NCBI RefSeq assembly: GCF_900142925.1
Contig: NZ_FRCN01000019.1
Location: 1-55,844 of the forward strand
DNA length: 55,844 bases
Origin: Chitinophaga sp. CF418
Lineage (GTDB): Bacteria > Bacteroidota > Bacteroidia > Chitinophagales > Chitinophagaceae
Direction of reading: 5' to 3'
The position numbers were made by a program, and so were the translations under genes. Below the pieces are notes generated by a model that worked only from the letters and a program-made list of their open reading frames with translations, ran no database searches and was not told the origin of the DNA. Positions 9,513 to 19,289 of the stretch are shown here, piece by piece. Within the stretch, counting starts at the first letter, position 1; each line of letters starts with the position of its first letter.

Positions 9513-9526
9513 GTGCCCGATAGTGG
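9513..9526 (+). repeat. GTGCCC repeat copy 1
   Basis: GTGCCCGATAGTGG, member of the scattered GTGCCC(..)GG family. It lies just after the MITE-like element. It is the most diverged copy downstream of the core. Confidence 0.4.
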
Positions 9527-9761
9527 TCGAAAAGGGTGATTGAGATGGATTCTACAAATACGTTGATGCCGCCATCAAAAGAAGGTAGTCTGACAGATTA
9601 CTATTTTCCTTATTTTACTGTAACTTGTTCCGGCCTTACATGGTCGCAGGAATCTATTGTGGTAGCGGATAAACAGGGGATACATGTTGGCGTATGTTGT
9701 GCAGTCTAAGTCGTTTACATTATTCCTGTTGCCAGACAGGCCTCTAAACCTGAATAAACAC

Positions 9762-10373
9762 ATGTTACAAAAACTTGAGCACGACAGCTACGAAACTTGG
9801 GTAGAACAATTCCTGGACTCAGGAACAAAAGAATACGAGGTTACTGAAAATAATACACGCCACCATGTGTCAACACGCTTCACCGAAGAAGAACGTGCTT
9901 CCAACGAAAATACAATACTGCAGCTCGTTATTGCGCATGCTGAAAAAAAGGAATACCGTAGTCTCTGCATGATGGGTGAATATCTCCGGGCACATGGACA
10001 TTTCTATTGGGACGCTACTCCCGTAATGTGCAAAACCCTGCAATTGCTGCTACAGCAGGCGAATGAGACAATCGATAACGAAGAGGTGTTCAAAGATCCT
10101 TATGTACTTTGTCTCGCCAATTCAGTGTATGATATCGTTTTTCATCAGATCCGGTTTGGAGAATATGGGCTGATCTGCGAGACGTTATACAATCAGCTGA
10201 TAGCAAAGATCGAGGGCGAAAAATTTGTGCAGTCGTGGCAGGATGCGAAGAAAAACTTTGTTGGAGAATGGTTTCCGGACGGATATTATGAGCAATGTAA
10301 CTATTTTATCAACTTTGGAAAAGGTGATGAAGAAGAAGATGATGATGACAGTGGTCTCGCTCGACCAGAATAA
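9762..10373 (+). CDS. hypothetical protein with acidic tail
   Basis: I place the start at ATG 9762 (MLQKLEHDSYETW), giving 203 aa. An ATG at 9684 would add 26 residues with no clear homology-like character. The protein looks helical and soluble, and the C-terminus has a run of acidic residues (GDEEEDDDDS). No domain is recognised. Its place among toxin debris and orphan genes makes an immunity protein that has lost its toxin one possibility, but nothing in the sequence proves it. The 420-base gap before it (9342-9761) holds the MITE-like element and no other gene I can support. Confidence 0.5.
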   Translation: MLQKLEHDSYETWVEQFLDSGTKEYEVTENNTRHHVSTRFTEEERASNENTILQLVIAHAEKKEYRSLCMMGEYLRAHGHFYWDATPVMCKTLQLLLQQANETIDNEEVFKDPYVLCLANSVYDIVFHQIRFGEYGLICETLYNQLIAKIEGEKFVQSWQDAKKNFVGEWFPDGYYEQCNYFINFGKGDEEEDDDDSGLARPE

Positions 10374-10550
10374 CACAGGGAAAGTGGTCTAAACAACAAC
10401 ACTGCCACTCCCATTTTTCTATTCATACAACATTGCAAAACTATTTCCTATATTTGCCCCGTTGAGGACAATAACGTTTAATGGTCAGGTTTGCCCCTTT
10501 TAAGAAATTATCATAAACAAATCCCTTATCGAACTACAACCAATCATTAC

Positions 10551-11616
10551 ATGCTAAAAACTTTGTACATGATTGTACTGTTGCTGGGTGCATTGACCCT
10601 GAATGCAGCAGTCCCCACTAAAGATTCTACTGAGATCTACAGAGAACAAATGGAGCACTACGTCGATTCTGTCAGAAAAGCTCAGAAATTTGAAACCGGT
10701 CTAATCAACCTTCCAGGCGGTAAAGCCTCGGTTGACGTACCTAAAGGATTCAAATTCCTTAACCAGGAACAGAGTAAATGGGTATTGACAGAACTTTTGG
10801 GGTAATCCTCCTTCCGGTGCGAAGAACGTACTGGGTATGATATTTCTAGAAAACTCCGATCCTTTTACAGATGGCTCTTATGTTTTCGTTGTTGAATACG
10901 AAGACATGGGGTACGTAAAAGATGATGATGCGGAAAAGATCGACTACGACGACATGCTGAAGAACATGCAGGACGATGAAAAAGAAACCAACAAAGTGCG
11001 CGTAAAAGATGGTTATCCTACCCTGCATTTCGTTGGATGGGCACAGAAGCCCTATTATGACAAGGAAAAGAGAGTGCTGCACTGGGCTAAGGAAATCAAA
11101 TTTGGCGACCAGGAAGGTGCCAATACGCTGAATTACGACGTACGTGTATTGGGGCGTCATGGTGTTCTTTCCCTGAAGGCCGTTTGTACTATGGATGAAT
11201 TGCCACTTGTTAAAGCCAATATCGACAAGGTATTGAATATGTCATCCTTTACCAGTGGTAATGCCTATAGTGATTTTGATCCGAAGATCGATAAGATAGC
11301 GGTGTGGACCATCGGCGGACTGGTAGCAGGTAAGATACTTGCGAAGGCGGGTTTATTCGCTGTTTTACTGAAGTTCCTGGCTGCAGGCTGGAAATTCATC
11401 GCTATTGGTTTTGTTGCATTTATCGGCTTCCTGAAAAACCTTTTCTCCCGCAAGAAGAAAGAGAAAAATATTGACACCACTGACTTGAATCCCGTCGATG
11501 AACAGCAGGATACAGTCGCTGTGGAGGAAGAAGCACAGGCTGCGGAAGGGCTTGCAGCAGATCATACCCCTGCCCCGGAAGCCGGCAATAGTGATACGAC
11601 ATCTAACAACGTATAA
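10551..11616 (+). pseudogene. DUF2167 family membrane protein, frameshifted
   Basis: The start ATG 10551 gives a signal peptide (MLKTLYMIVLLLGALTLNAA). The first part runs LPGGKASVDVPKGFKFL to ELLG and a stop at 10803. In another frame the protein continues WGNPPSGAKNVLGMIF, then GYVKDDDAEKIDYDDML, HFVGWAQKPYYD, LHWAKEIKFG, LNYDVRVLGRHGVL: all hallmarks of DUF2167. Removing one T from the TTTT run at 10795-10798 restores ELWGNPP. The C-terminus has hydrophobic segments (AVWTIGGLVAGKILAKAGLF, AIGFVAFIGFL) and a charged tail. The family is a membrane protein of unknown function. Apart from the shift the reading frame is intact, so a recent mutation or a sequencing error are both possible. Confidence 0.85.
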
Positions 11617-11635
11617 TTGAAATTAAACCTTATAC

Positions 11636-11667
11636 AAGCCCTCATAAAGTTAGTTTTATGGGGGCTT
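11636..11667. terminator. strong hairpin after DUF2167 gene
   Basis: A 13-bp stem with one G-U pair (11636-11648 with 11655-11667) and a 6-base loop lies 20 bases after the stop. No T run follows on either strand, so it is a hairpin and only possibly a terminator. The rest of 11668-12029 holds nothing I can support. Confidence 0.5.
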
Positions 11668-12029
11668 GCGTAGCTTCCGTTTTGACGAGCCAGACAACAG
11701 AATATTTATAGCACACCTCCCCGGGGCCAATTTCTCCAATGAGTATTTGCTTCTTTACTTGGCCTATGTGATAATATATCACCAGTTGAGATAACTGAGG
11801 CCAGTTGTTGAAAGGTCTCATTTTCACTCGGTTTTTCGCCGACTGCAAGGTCCGGATGATGCCATTCCCTATCAAAGTCAAAGATCAGTAGGTGCCAGTG
11901 ATTCATGATCTTCAGCATTACTATTCCAAATGCATCATGTCAGAGTACCCCGATAAAATTGTTAACTACGAATTTATGAGAGGACTAATTCCGGAATATT
12001 CGGATCTTAGGGGGAGGGAGGGGGGATGT

Positions 12030-12064
12030 AAAAAAATAGCAGGTAACAAATCGCGTTACCTGCT
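12030..12064 (-). terminator. intrinsic terminator for the orphan immunity gene
   Basis: A perfect 10-bp stem (12038-12047 with 12055-12064) has a 7-base loop. On the minus strand it is followed by ATTTTTTTA, and it lies 25 bases past the stop of the minus-strand gene at 12089. Confidence 0.8.
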
Positions 12065-12088
12065 GTTCTATTGATAAGAAGTATTTAG

Positions 12089-12625
12089 TTATTTCCACTC
12101 TTCTAACCCGAACACAACGCTATTATCATCATTACGTCGCAATGCTGTGTCGTATATAAGCACGCACTTTTGTGCTGTATTACGTTGCAGCATATAGCTG
12201 CGCAGATCAGCAATGCTCTGGATATCCATTCCCGCTGAATTGATCAGGAACAGGTCATACCGATGATAATAGTACTCAAAGTTAAATATCTCATTGCAGA
12301 GCACTCCGCGTAGATCTTTGACAATGACATCATGAGGAAGATTAAAGAACTGAAAATAGACATCCACTATCTCCTTGTTCTTAATTCTTTTCTCAAGCAG
12401 CTGATACACACTTCTGAATCTGAACCATTTTATCACATTCGAATATGGAATATGATATGCTTTTCCGACTATATCATGATCACTGTGTTGCTTATCCATT
12501 AAAGATGTTGTCAGCACATCAATATTTGATTTCAGGAAATAGACTTTCCCTGTCTGCAGCTCAAATGGAGCGATCTTTTCCTGATAGACTAATAATTCCC
12601 GGTTGAGTTTATATGTATACGCCAT
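12089..12625 (-). CDS. candidate immunity protein of an orphan toxin tip
   Basis: This 178-aa soluble protein has no recognised domain. It is rich in aromatic residues (VYFQFFNLPHDV, FNFEYYYHRYDLF) with a beta/alpha look and no signal peptide. Its ATG is only 4 bases after the stop of a ParB-like toxin fragment, and a good terminator follows it. The arrangement toxin tip, immunity gene, terminator is that of polymorphic-toxin cassettes, so immunity is inferred from context only. Confidence 0.6.
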   Translation of the reverse strand: MAYTYKLNRELLVYQEKIAPFELQTGKVYFLKSNIDVLTTSLMDKQHSDHDIVGKAYHIPYSNVIKWFRFRSVYQLLEKRIKNKEIVDVYFQFFNLPHDVIVKDLRGVLCNEIFNFEYYYHRYDLFLINSAGMDIQSIADLRSYMLQRNTAQKCVLIYDTALRRNDDNSVVFGLEEWK

Positions 12626-12629
12626 CGGA

Positions 12630-12884
12630 TTATTTTTTAGGTGCTCCTATAGGAGGAAACTTAACTGGACTTTTTGCTGGTGTTGAATTAGGAAAATACT
12701 TAGGATTTGTATTAAACTGTATCATCTGATCATTACCTGTCTTCAGGAAAAACAGGATTGACGCAGCTGTACGATGGTTACCGTCAGAAACAATTGTTTT
12801 ATGATCATTTGTGAATCCGGCAGCAGGGCCAGGCATCGGCCCGCCATTAGGAGTACTGTCGGGTATATAATTCCCATCTAAAGA
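12630..12884 (-). pseudogene. orphan ParB-like toxin C-terminal tip
   Basis: The frame is open from a stop at 12885-12887 down to 12630. An ATG at 12836 exists, but homology-like sequence starts earlier (LDGNYIPDSTPNGGP, the sort of linker found before RHS tips). The core VSDGNHRTAASILF matches the D-G-x-H-R signature of ParB/sulfiredoxin-fold nucleases, known as toxin tips. The rest is Pro/Lys-rich (NPKYFPNSTPAKSP). No RHS body lies upstream, so this is a displaced tip, possibly still expressible from the ATG. Confidence 0.65.
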
Positions 12885-13000
12885 TTATATTTTTGAGATC
12901 ATCGCCCTTAAATTAGTCAGATGCGTATACAAGTTGGTCTCTTCGTTGCATCATTGGTTGATGCTACCTGACTTTTTCTCTTGCTTGCCGGGCGGCAGGA

Positions 13001-13696
13001 TCAACTGTTCCTGCTCCTGTTAAGGCTGGTCATGAATGCCGACTTGTGGCTTTCGCCAATGGGCAGGTAATGATCACCGATCACAATGCGGTTCCGCTCA
13101 ATAGCGTCAATTTTGTCGATAGCAGTGATGTAGGATTTGTGACTTCTGACAAACAGCGAAGCCGGCAATATTTCCTCAAGGTTACGGAGGCTGTCAAGCG
13201 TAACAACTTTATCCTTATCCGTGTGAATGATCACGTAATCCCGAGCTCCTTCCAGGAAAAGAATTTCGTCGAAGCGTACTTTCACCAGCTTCTGGTCTGT
13301 TTTGATGAAAATATGATTGGCTACCGGCGATGGTAGGGTGGGAGCAAACAGCTCCACCACTTTCTGCACTGCTTTGCAAAATCGCTCAAATGCCACTGGT
13401 TTCAGCAGGTAATCTACCACATTATGTTCAAAACCATGGATGGCATATTCCGAATAGGCGGAAGTGATCACCACCCTGCATTTGTTATTGATGGCCCGCA
13501 TAAACTGTAACCCATCCAGCTCGGGCATCTGGATGTCGAGGAAAATAAGATCTGTTTTTTCGGGCGTGGCCAATGACAGGGCTTCCAGCGGTTTGTCGCA
13601 TGCGGCCACCAGCTCCAGCTCTGGCAGCTTGGATACATAGCTGGCCATTAACTCCAGGGCCCAGGGTTCATCATCTACCAGCAGGCATCTAATCAT
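13001..13696 (-). CDS. LytTR family response regulator
   Basis: The 231-aa protein has an N-terminal receiver domain (acidic pair DDE at 8-10, phospho-acceptor D54 in FLDIQMP, Lys in the LLKPVAF segment). The C-terminal LytTR DNA-binding domain runs from about residue 130 (ARDYVIIHT, FVRSHKSYI). It is activated by phosphotransfer from the histidine kinase whose stop overlaps its start (ATG 13694-13696 against kinase end 13693). Together with the divergent TonB-type receptor it may control uptake or export at that locus. Confidence 0.92.
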   Translation of the reverse strand: MIRCLLVDDEPWALELMASYVSKLPELELVAACDKPLEALSLATPEKTDLIFLDIQMPELDGLQFMRAINNKCRVVITSAYSEYAIHGFEHNVVDYLLKPVAFERFCKAVQKVVELFAPTLPSPVANHIFIKTDQKLVKVRFDEILFLEGARDYVIIHTDKDKVVTLDSLRNLEEILPASLFVRSHKSYITAIDKIDAIERNRIVIGDHYLPIGESHKSAFMTSLNRSRNS

Positions 13697-14739
13697 GGCT
13701 TAGTTGTTTTGTGTGTAAGCACCAGGTGTACGGTAAATATATTTCCTTCTTCGCTGATCTTTAATTTATGCCGGCCTGCGTATTGCAATGCCAGCCGGCT
13801 CTGCACATTCTTCAATCCGATGCCAGACACCGGGTCCTTCGTATGCCGGTTGATCTTGTTCTGCACCGTGAAGCTGAGCTGACTGTCTGTCGTTTCCAGC
13901 TGAATGCAGACGGGATGCGCAGCGTCTGTCACTACGCCATGTTTAAAAACATTCTCCACAAAAGAAATCAGGATGAGCGGCGCAATGTATTTCCCTGCCG
14001 TATCGCCAGACAGGTCAAACCGGAGTGCTGTGTTGCGGCTGCGGTACTGTTGTAGCTCAATATAATCCTGCAGGTAACTGATCTCGTTGTTCAGCGGTAT
14101 TTCCTCGGCGCTGCCGTCGGCTATGACGTACCGCATCATACCAGATAGTTTTTGGATGGCCGGCAGGGAATTTTCCGAATGATGGTATACCATCGAATAA
14201 ATGTTGTTCAGGCTGTTGAAAAGGAAGTGGGGGCTCACCTGCGATTGCAGCAAGGCTCTTTCCGCTGCCACTTTTTCTTCCTGCAAGCGCAGGCGCTGGC
14301 GCTCAGACTTGAGCCAGTTATCTACAAACCAGATGATGGACCCCGGCAGTATGATGTAACTGAAACAAAGCATAGCATTGCCGAAAATGTAGGCACCGCC
14401 TTGCCGGGAATAATCCTCATAACAATAATTGCAAATGCCCCACCACTTCTGGAACAGGTGCTCCTGTACGAGGAAGCGGACGCCCACAAACAACCCGGAC
14501 AGCACGAACCAGCTGGCCACCAGGGCCAGAAACTTTCGTTTCTTAAAAAAGACTGGTAGCAATATGCAGTAATTCAGGTAGAAGACGCCCGCGAAAAGAA
14601 TGATGTTCGAAAAGAGGATCAAATTCGGGTCCGGGCGGACTATCTGGTTCCTATATGCCAGCTTGTTCAGAAACTCTACGAAGAACATTGTGTAGAGCCA
14701 GTAAATAACATGCACCCATATGCGTACTTTCGTTTTCAT
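13693..14739 (-). CDS. LytS-type sensor histidine kinase
   Basis: I prefer the ATG at 14739 (MKTKVRIWVHVIYWLY); an upstream ATG at 14784 adds 15 residues. Four hydrophobic segments (for example TMFFVEFL, LILFSNIILFAGVFYL, FLALVASWFVLSGLFVGV, ILPGSIIWFV) are followed by a coiled stretch. Then comes the His_kinase (PF06580) domain with SPHFLFNSLNN carrying the phosphorylated His, and an ATP-binding part (FVENVFKHG, GIGLKNVQSRL). It overlaps its response regulator. No large sensory domain is present, so sensing probably uses the membrane helices. Confidence 0.92.
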   Translation of the reverse strand: MKTKVRIWVHVIYWLYTMFFVEFLNKLAYRNQIVRPDPNLILFSNIILFAGVFYLNYCILLPVFFKKRKFLALVASWFVLSGLFVGVRFLVQEHLFQKWWGICNYCYEDYSRQGGAYIFGNAMLCFSYIILPGSIIWFVDNWLKSERQRLRLQEEKVAAERALLQSQVSPHFLFNSLNNIYSMVYHHSENSLPAIQKLSGMMRYVIADGSAEEIPLNNEISYLQDYIELQQYRSRNTALRFDLSGDTAGKYIAPLILISFVENVFKHGVVTDAAHPVCIQLETTDSQLSFTVQNKINRHTKDPVSGIGLKNVQSRLALQYAGRHKLKISEEGNIFTVHLVLTHKTTKP

Positions 14740-14933
14740 GCCGGTGCAAAGTACCGAAAAAAGAGAAAGTGGGCCGGACTTCATTGCAAACGCCGCTTTT
14801 CATCCGACAAACACCCCTGTCCCGACTGCAAGCCGGATTGTGCCCCCAAAAACGATTCCTGCATTGATAGTAGGAAATGAAGTGTTTGCAGAAAATCTAT
14901 GGCAGCCGGCAGCCGTGCCGGTAGTTTTGCCCC

Positions 14934-17333
14934 ATGCGAAATTTACTTCACTTTATTCTGTTATGTTGGGCCGCTGGCGCCCACGCAGGTACCATCCAGG
15001 TAACGGTATACACTGCTGGAAACTTGCCTATTCCCGGGGCCATTATTACCCTGCAAGGCGTACACCCTCCTGCAACTGCGACACACGGTATTACTGACTC
15101 AGCCGCCCGCCTCACCTTCCAGCCTGTTCAGGCCGGGGAATATATCATCACCGCAGCCGCGCCAGGCTTCAGCACTGTCAGCACGGGCCCATTTGTATGG
15201 CAGGGGCGCGATACGGCCATTACGCTGGTATTGCCTTCCAATGTCCGGGAACTAGCCGGTGTTACGATTACTGCCGGCAAACCGCTGGTGGAAGCCAATG
15301 GAGACAAGGTTATTTACAACACAGAAAACGATCCTTCGCTTGCAGGGCTGTCAGCCACAGAGGCGCTGGCCAGGACACCTTTTGTGAGTGTTGATGGCGA
15401 GGGCCATGTGCAATTGAAAGGAAAGGGCGGCTTCATCATCATGCTCAACGGCAAGCAAACATCCATGTTTGCCAATAATCCCGGCGAAGCGTTGAAAGCA
15501 TTCCCCGCCAGCATCATCAGCAAAATTGAAGTAAATACCCAGCCGTCGGCCAAATATGAAGGAGAAGGGATCAATGGCATCATCAATATTATCACCAAAA
15601 AGAAAGTGGCGGGCTACAACATGCACACTTCGCTTACCTATAACACCATTGGCCAGGTGAACCCCAACATGGCCTTTAACCTGAAATATGGTAAGCTGGG
15701 TATTACCTCTTTCGTATATTTTGCCAACAGCATGAACTTTCATGCGCACGGCAAACAGGTCTACACCCCGCTCATCACCGCGCCGTTTGCAGAACGCCGC
15801 ACGCTCGATACCACTACCACCAACGGGTATATGGCCGGCGGCAACCTTGAAGTAGCATACGACATCGACAGCCTGAGAACGCTCAGCCTCTATGGCCGTC
15901 TTGCCGCAGGTGGCAAGACACTGGAGCAGCAAAGCCTTATCAGCTCCTATGGCGCCGGGCAAGATCTGTTGCAGCAAAGCCGGCTGACATCCAAAGATGA
16001 ATCGCATAGCCCTTCCGGCGAAGCTGGGTTCGACTATCAGCAGCAGTTCCGGCAACCGGGCCGCTCCCTTTTTGTGGGCGTGAATGTGCAGGCCAGCGGG
16101 CAAAAAAAAATATTGCAAAGCGGGCAAGTGTATGCCACCGGGGACGAGCGATTGCTCCACAACCAGTACCGCGGCAGCAACACGCAAACGAGTATCCAGG
16201 CAGATTATGCCCTGCCGCTCCACCCATCTGTCATCCTGGAAGTAGGCACAAAAGCTATCTTCCGGCAGGTTGGCTCTGTATATACCAGCCAGGTAAAGGA
16301 CCAGGGCGCCGAACAATACCACTCCGACCTTGCGAACGACGACGAGCTGACCTATACACAAAATGTATGGGGCCTTTACAGCATGGGTACCTGGAAGATA
16401 AAACATAGCGGTATTACCTTCAAGGCGGGCGGGCGGTTAGAGAAAACCAAGGTACAAGGACATTTTATCCGTAAGCAAACGGATGTGGCACAGAATTATT
16501 ACAACTTCCTCCCCAGCTTTTCGGGTACTAAAAACTGGGAAAGTGGCCGACGCCTTACTCTACAGTACAGCCGCACGCTGACTCGCCCCGGCCTCACCTT
16601 CCTTAATCCCTACACCGATAACCGCGACCCACTCCTCATTACCCGGGGCAACGAGCACCTGCAACCCGAGTTCACCAATAATGCAGAAGTATCTTTCTCC
16701 GATTTCAACAGTACATTCTCTTACAGCCTCGCCCTCAGCGGAGCCCTGACCCACGGCGGCATTCAGCGATACATCCATTTTGACGAGGCAACAGGCGTCA
16801 GCACCCAAACGTACAACAACATCGGCCGCAGTCTGGTGGCCGGCCTTAGCGGCTACCTTTCTGCCAATCCGGTGAAGCAGTTTTCTGCCACTCTCAATTT
16901 CAGTTGTTACTATGCAGACTTTAACAACACCGCCAATGCTACCGAAAAGGGAAGCGGGCTATACGGCTCCTTCAGCACAGCATTAACTTATCTGCCCAAT
17001 GAAAAGTGGATGTTCTTCAATAATGTCAATTACACCATGCCCGCGTTACAGATTCAGGGGAGGAGCGGCGACTTCCTGTTTTACAACATCGGGGCCGGTT
17101 ACTGGCTGTATAAAAAGAAATTAAGGCTTACTGCGGCCATGCTCAATTTCCTGGACAAATACTGGCGGGTAAATGATCGCTTCGAATCTCCGCAGGTACG
17201 GCAGCAAAGCACCAGCTTCAGGGCCGTCCGGACTTTCTCCGTAGGCCTTCGTTTCAACTTTGGTAGATTAAAAGAAAACACCTCCCGGAAAAGAGGGGTC
17301 AATATTGACGATGCCAAACAGGAGCCGCAGTAA
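14934..17333 (+). CDS. TonB-dependent receptor-like outer-membrane protein
   Basis: The 799-aa product starts with a signal peptide (MRNLLHFILLCWAAGAHAG). It is followed by a carboxypeptidase-regulatory-like beta domain (residues about 20-95, VTVYTAGNLPIPGAIITLQG), a plug (LVEANGDKVIYN, VQLKGKGGFIIMLNGK, SKIEVNTQPSAKYEGEGING) and a C-terminal beta-barrel. This is the OMP_b-brl_3-type receptor layout. No SusD partner is nearby, so it is not a classical glycan-uptake pair. It is divergent from the LytS/LytTR pair, with about 195 bases between starts, and is probably its target. Confidence 0.9.
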   Translation: MRNLLHFILLCWAAGAHAGTIQVTVYTAGNLPIPGAIITLQGVHPPATATHGITDSAARLTFQPVQAGEYIITAAAPGFSTVSTGPFVWQGRDTAITLVLPSNVRELAGVTITAGKPLVEANGDKVIYNTENDPSLAGLSATEALARTPFVSVDGEGHVQLKGKGGFIIMLNGKQTSMFANNPGEALKAFPASIISKIEVNTQPSAKYEGEGINGIINIITKKKVAGYNMHTSLTYNTIGQVNPNMAFNLKYGKLGITSFVYFANSMNFHAHGKQVYTPLITAPFAERRTLDTTTTNGYMAGGNLEVAYDIDSLRTLSLYGRLAAGGKTLEQQSLISSYGAGQDLLQQSRLTSKDESHSPSGEAGFDYQQQFRQPGRSLFVGVNVQASGQKKILQSGQVYATGDERLLHNQYRGSNTQTSIQADYALPLHPSVILEVGTKAIFRQVGSVYTSQVKDQGAEQYHSDLANDDELTYTQNVWGLYSMGTWKIKHSGITFKAGGRLEKTKVQGHFIRKQTDVAQNYYNFLPSFSGTKNWESGRRLTLQYSRTLTRPGLTFLNPYTDNRDPLLITRGNEHLQPEFTNNAEVSFSDFNSTFSYSLALSGALTHGGIQRYIHFDEATGVSTQTYNNIGRSLVAGLSGYLSANPVKQFSATLNFSCYYADFNNTANATEKGSGLYGSFSTALTYLPNEKWMFFNNVNYTMPALQIQGRSGDFLFYNIGAGYWLYKKKLRLTAAMLNFLDKYWRVNDRFESPQVRQQSTSFRAVRTFSVGLRFNFGRLKENTSRKRGVNIDDAKQEPQ

Positions 17334-17371
17334 CGGGCACTTACATAGGTAGGGGAAAACTATAAAAACAA

Positions 17372-17400
17372 GAAAGCCGGGGATATTATCTCCGGCTTTC
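17372..17400. terminator. hairpin after the TonB-type receptor gene
   Basis: The stem is GAAAGCCGG with CCGGCTTTC (17372-17380/17392-17400), extended inward by four pairs. No clear T run follows. A GTGCCC repeat copy lies immediately after. Confidence 0.6.
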
Positions 17401-17405
17401 GCCAA

Positions 17406-17419
17406 GTGCCCCGTAGCGG
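17406..17419 (+). repeat. GTGCCC repeat copy 2
   Basis: GTGCCCCGTAGCGG, 5 bases after a hairpin. It is followed by ATTATCGA, as in copies 3 and 4. Confidence 0.5.
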
Positions 17420-17497
17420 AGCATTATCGATTGCGCTGATGCAAAGTCCGTGTAAAAGTCTTTCCTGATCATTGTACTTCCACTATTTTAGATCTTC

Positions 17498-19126
17498 TTA
17501 TAATTGTTTGGCCTGAATATAGTAGTTTTTATCAACGGAAAGACTTCGGCTCCCACTTTCAGGGAAAGGCATTTCTTGCCATTTAGTAGTTGGATTAATC
17601 GACAGCGATATGCGATTGTCCAATGAGATTTTTAAAGGCATGTCGAACCCCTCAACGCAATTTGTCCATCTATAGTTTAATTTATCTTCATGAAAGGAAT
17701 ATTCCAGCGTGGGTATCCGGGTTGTTGTCAGATACTGAGCAAATACTTTGGTAAAATCCTTCTTAGTATATTGATTGAGTAGTTCCAACACCTGATCTGT
17801 AGAAACAGTCCGATGATATAGCTCCTTGTTCAAGAACTGTAACCATTCTCTGAAAATAGCATCACCTAAGATTTGTCTGATGGTATGTAGCATAGCACTC
17901 CCCTTATAGTATTTGTCGGATGTGTTTGAACCTATGATCGGTTCGTCATTTTTTATCCGCTTCCATGTACCGATAGTATATTCATTGCCGGCAGCATTAC
18001 CGAAAACAAAGTCGGTGTAAAGCGTTTCCAGGTATTTTGTAAAGCCTTCATGGATCCAACTTTCACCCATGCCACAGGATGTGATGCTATTGCCAAACCA
18101 TTCGTGGCCACTTTCATGAATAAGAATAAAATCCCACTTCAGTCCCCATCCCGTTCCGGAAATCTTGTCTGTTCCTCCGTAACCATTCCGGAATCCGTTA
18201 CCATATGCTACAGCACTCTGATGCTCCATGCCAGGCATCGGTGCTTCCACCAGCTTGTAACTATCTTCATAAAAGGGGTATGGGCCTAACCAGTATTCAA
18301 AAGCATTTAACATAGTGTCAGCCTGCAGGAAATGTGATTCAGCCTTCTTCTTATTATAATCCAATACCCAGAAGTCGCAATCCAGCGAACCTTTTAATCC
18401 GTTATATTGTCTATGCCAGCCGACGTATTTTCCAATACAGGGGATGATATTGTAATTATTGATCGGATTGATTACAGTCCATGTGTATGTAATCCTGCCC
18501 TTCTTGCCGATTCTCTTCTTTTCTAATCTTCCATTAGCTACAGCTACCAAAGTATCCGGAACTGTGATGCTGATGGATGCACCATTGTCAGGTTCGTCAT
18601 ATAGAACCTCTTTGCAGGGCAACCAGATACTGGCACCTGACCCTTCGCAGGCAATGCTCATCCAGGGCCTGCCCTTTTCATCTTTGGCCCAGATCCAACC
18701 GGCATCAAATGGCGGTTTTACTGCCTCTTTCGGATGCCCTTTAAAAGCGACGGATATCATTTGCTTATCACCAGCCTTCAAATCTTGTGGGAAAGTGATC
18801 AGGTAAATGCTTTTTAATTTTTTTTCAAATAAGAGCCGTTTTTTCTTCCATGTAATAGAGGTAATTATCATAGGCTCCTGAAGGCTGATTTGCATCACCT
18901 TACCTGCATTTATTACCGCAAAACTGATGTTGTTGCTACCAGATATATATTTTTTCTCATAGTCAGGAGTAACGTCTATTGAGTAGTTCAACAAGTTCCA
19001 CCACCGAAGTTCCTGAGGGGTGTTTGCAGGCATATTCTCTTTGTCGCCATTTGATACTCTCTGACTGTTGACAGGCAAAGTGCAGAGTGAAACGATCGCT
19101 GTAAGTAACAGGTACCTAACTTTCAT
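17498..19126 (-). CDS. M1-family (gluzincin) secreted metallopeptidase
   Basis: The 542-aa product has a signal peptide (MKVRYLLLTAIVSLCTLPVNSQ). An N-terminal beta-sandwich (residues about 45-235) precedes the catalytic domain. Zinc motif HExxH is H337-E338-S-G-H341, and the third ligand is E360 in WIHEGF, with the 18-residue spacing of M1 enzymes. PMPGMEHQS just before it takes the place of the GxMEN substrate-binding motif. The protein is shorter than aminopeptidase N (no large C-terminal helical domain), like many Bacteroidota M1 proteins. It probably trims peptides in the periplasm or outside the cell. It has no operon partner. Confidence 0.93.
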   Translation of the reverse strand: MKVRYLLLTAIVSLCTLPVNSQRVSNGDKENMPANTPQELRWWNLLNYSIDVTPDYEKKYISGSNNISFAVINAGKVMQISLQEPMIITSITWKKKRLLFEKKLKSIYLITFPQDLKAGDKQMISVAFKGHPKEAVKPPFDAGWIWAKDEKGRPWMSIACEGSGASIWLPCKEVLYDEPDNGASISITVPDTLVAVANGRLEKKRIGKKGRITYTWTVINPINNYNIIPCIGKYVGWHRQYNGLKGSLDCDFWVLDYNKKKAESHFLQADTMLNAFEYWLGPYPFYEDSYKLVEAPMPGMEHQSAVAYGNGFRNGYGGTDKISGTGWGLKWDFILIHESGHEWFGNSITSCGMGESWIHEGFTKYLETLYTDFVFGNAAGNEYTIGTWKRIKNDEPIIGSNTSDKYYKGSAMLHTIRQILGDAIFREWLQFLNKELYHRTVSTDQVLELLNQYTKKDFTKVFAQYLTTTRIPTLEYSFHEDKLNYRWTNCVEGFDMPLKISLDNRISLSINPTTKWQEMPFPESGSRSLSVDKNYYIQAKQL

Positions 19127-19289
19127 AACGAAATATACTGATTCTTCATTGGAGTTTATATGCCCGGGACTCAGGCTGCCATTATGCTAATGAGTAAAGA
19201 TATCGAAACTTTCCTTGAAGAGGTGTACCAATTGTATGACGATTATTGATAGGAGAGTGGGTCGTGAGGTGGAGATTTATATATGAAAC

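Noticed and set aside
11642..11918. minus-strand ORFs of 70-79 aa
   Set aside because: Two overlapping frames without start context or recognisable domain; treated as non-coding.
15351..16406. 351-aa minus-strand ORF
   Set aside because: Antisense shadow of the TonB-type receptor gene; no domain-like sequence, and the opposite strand carries clear family motifs.
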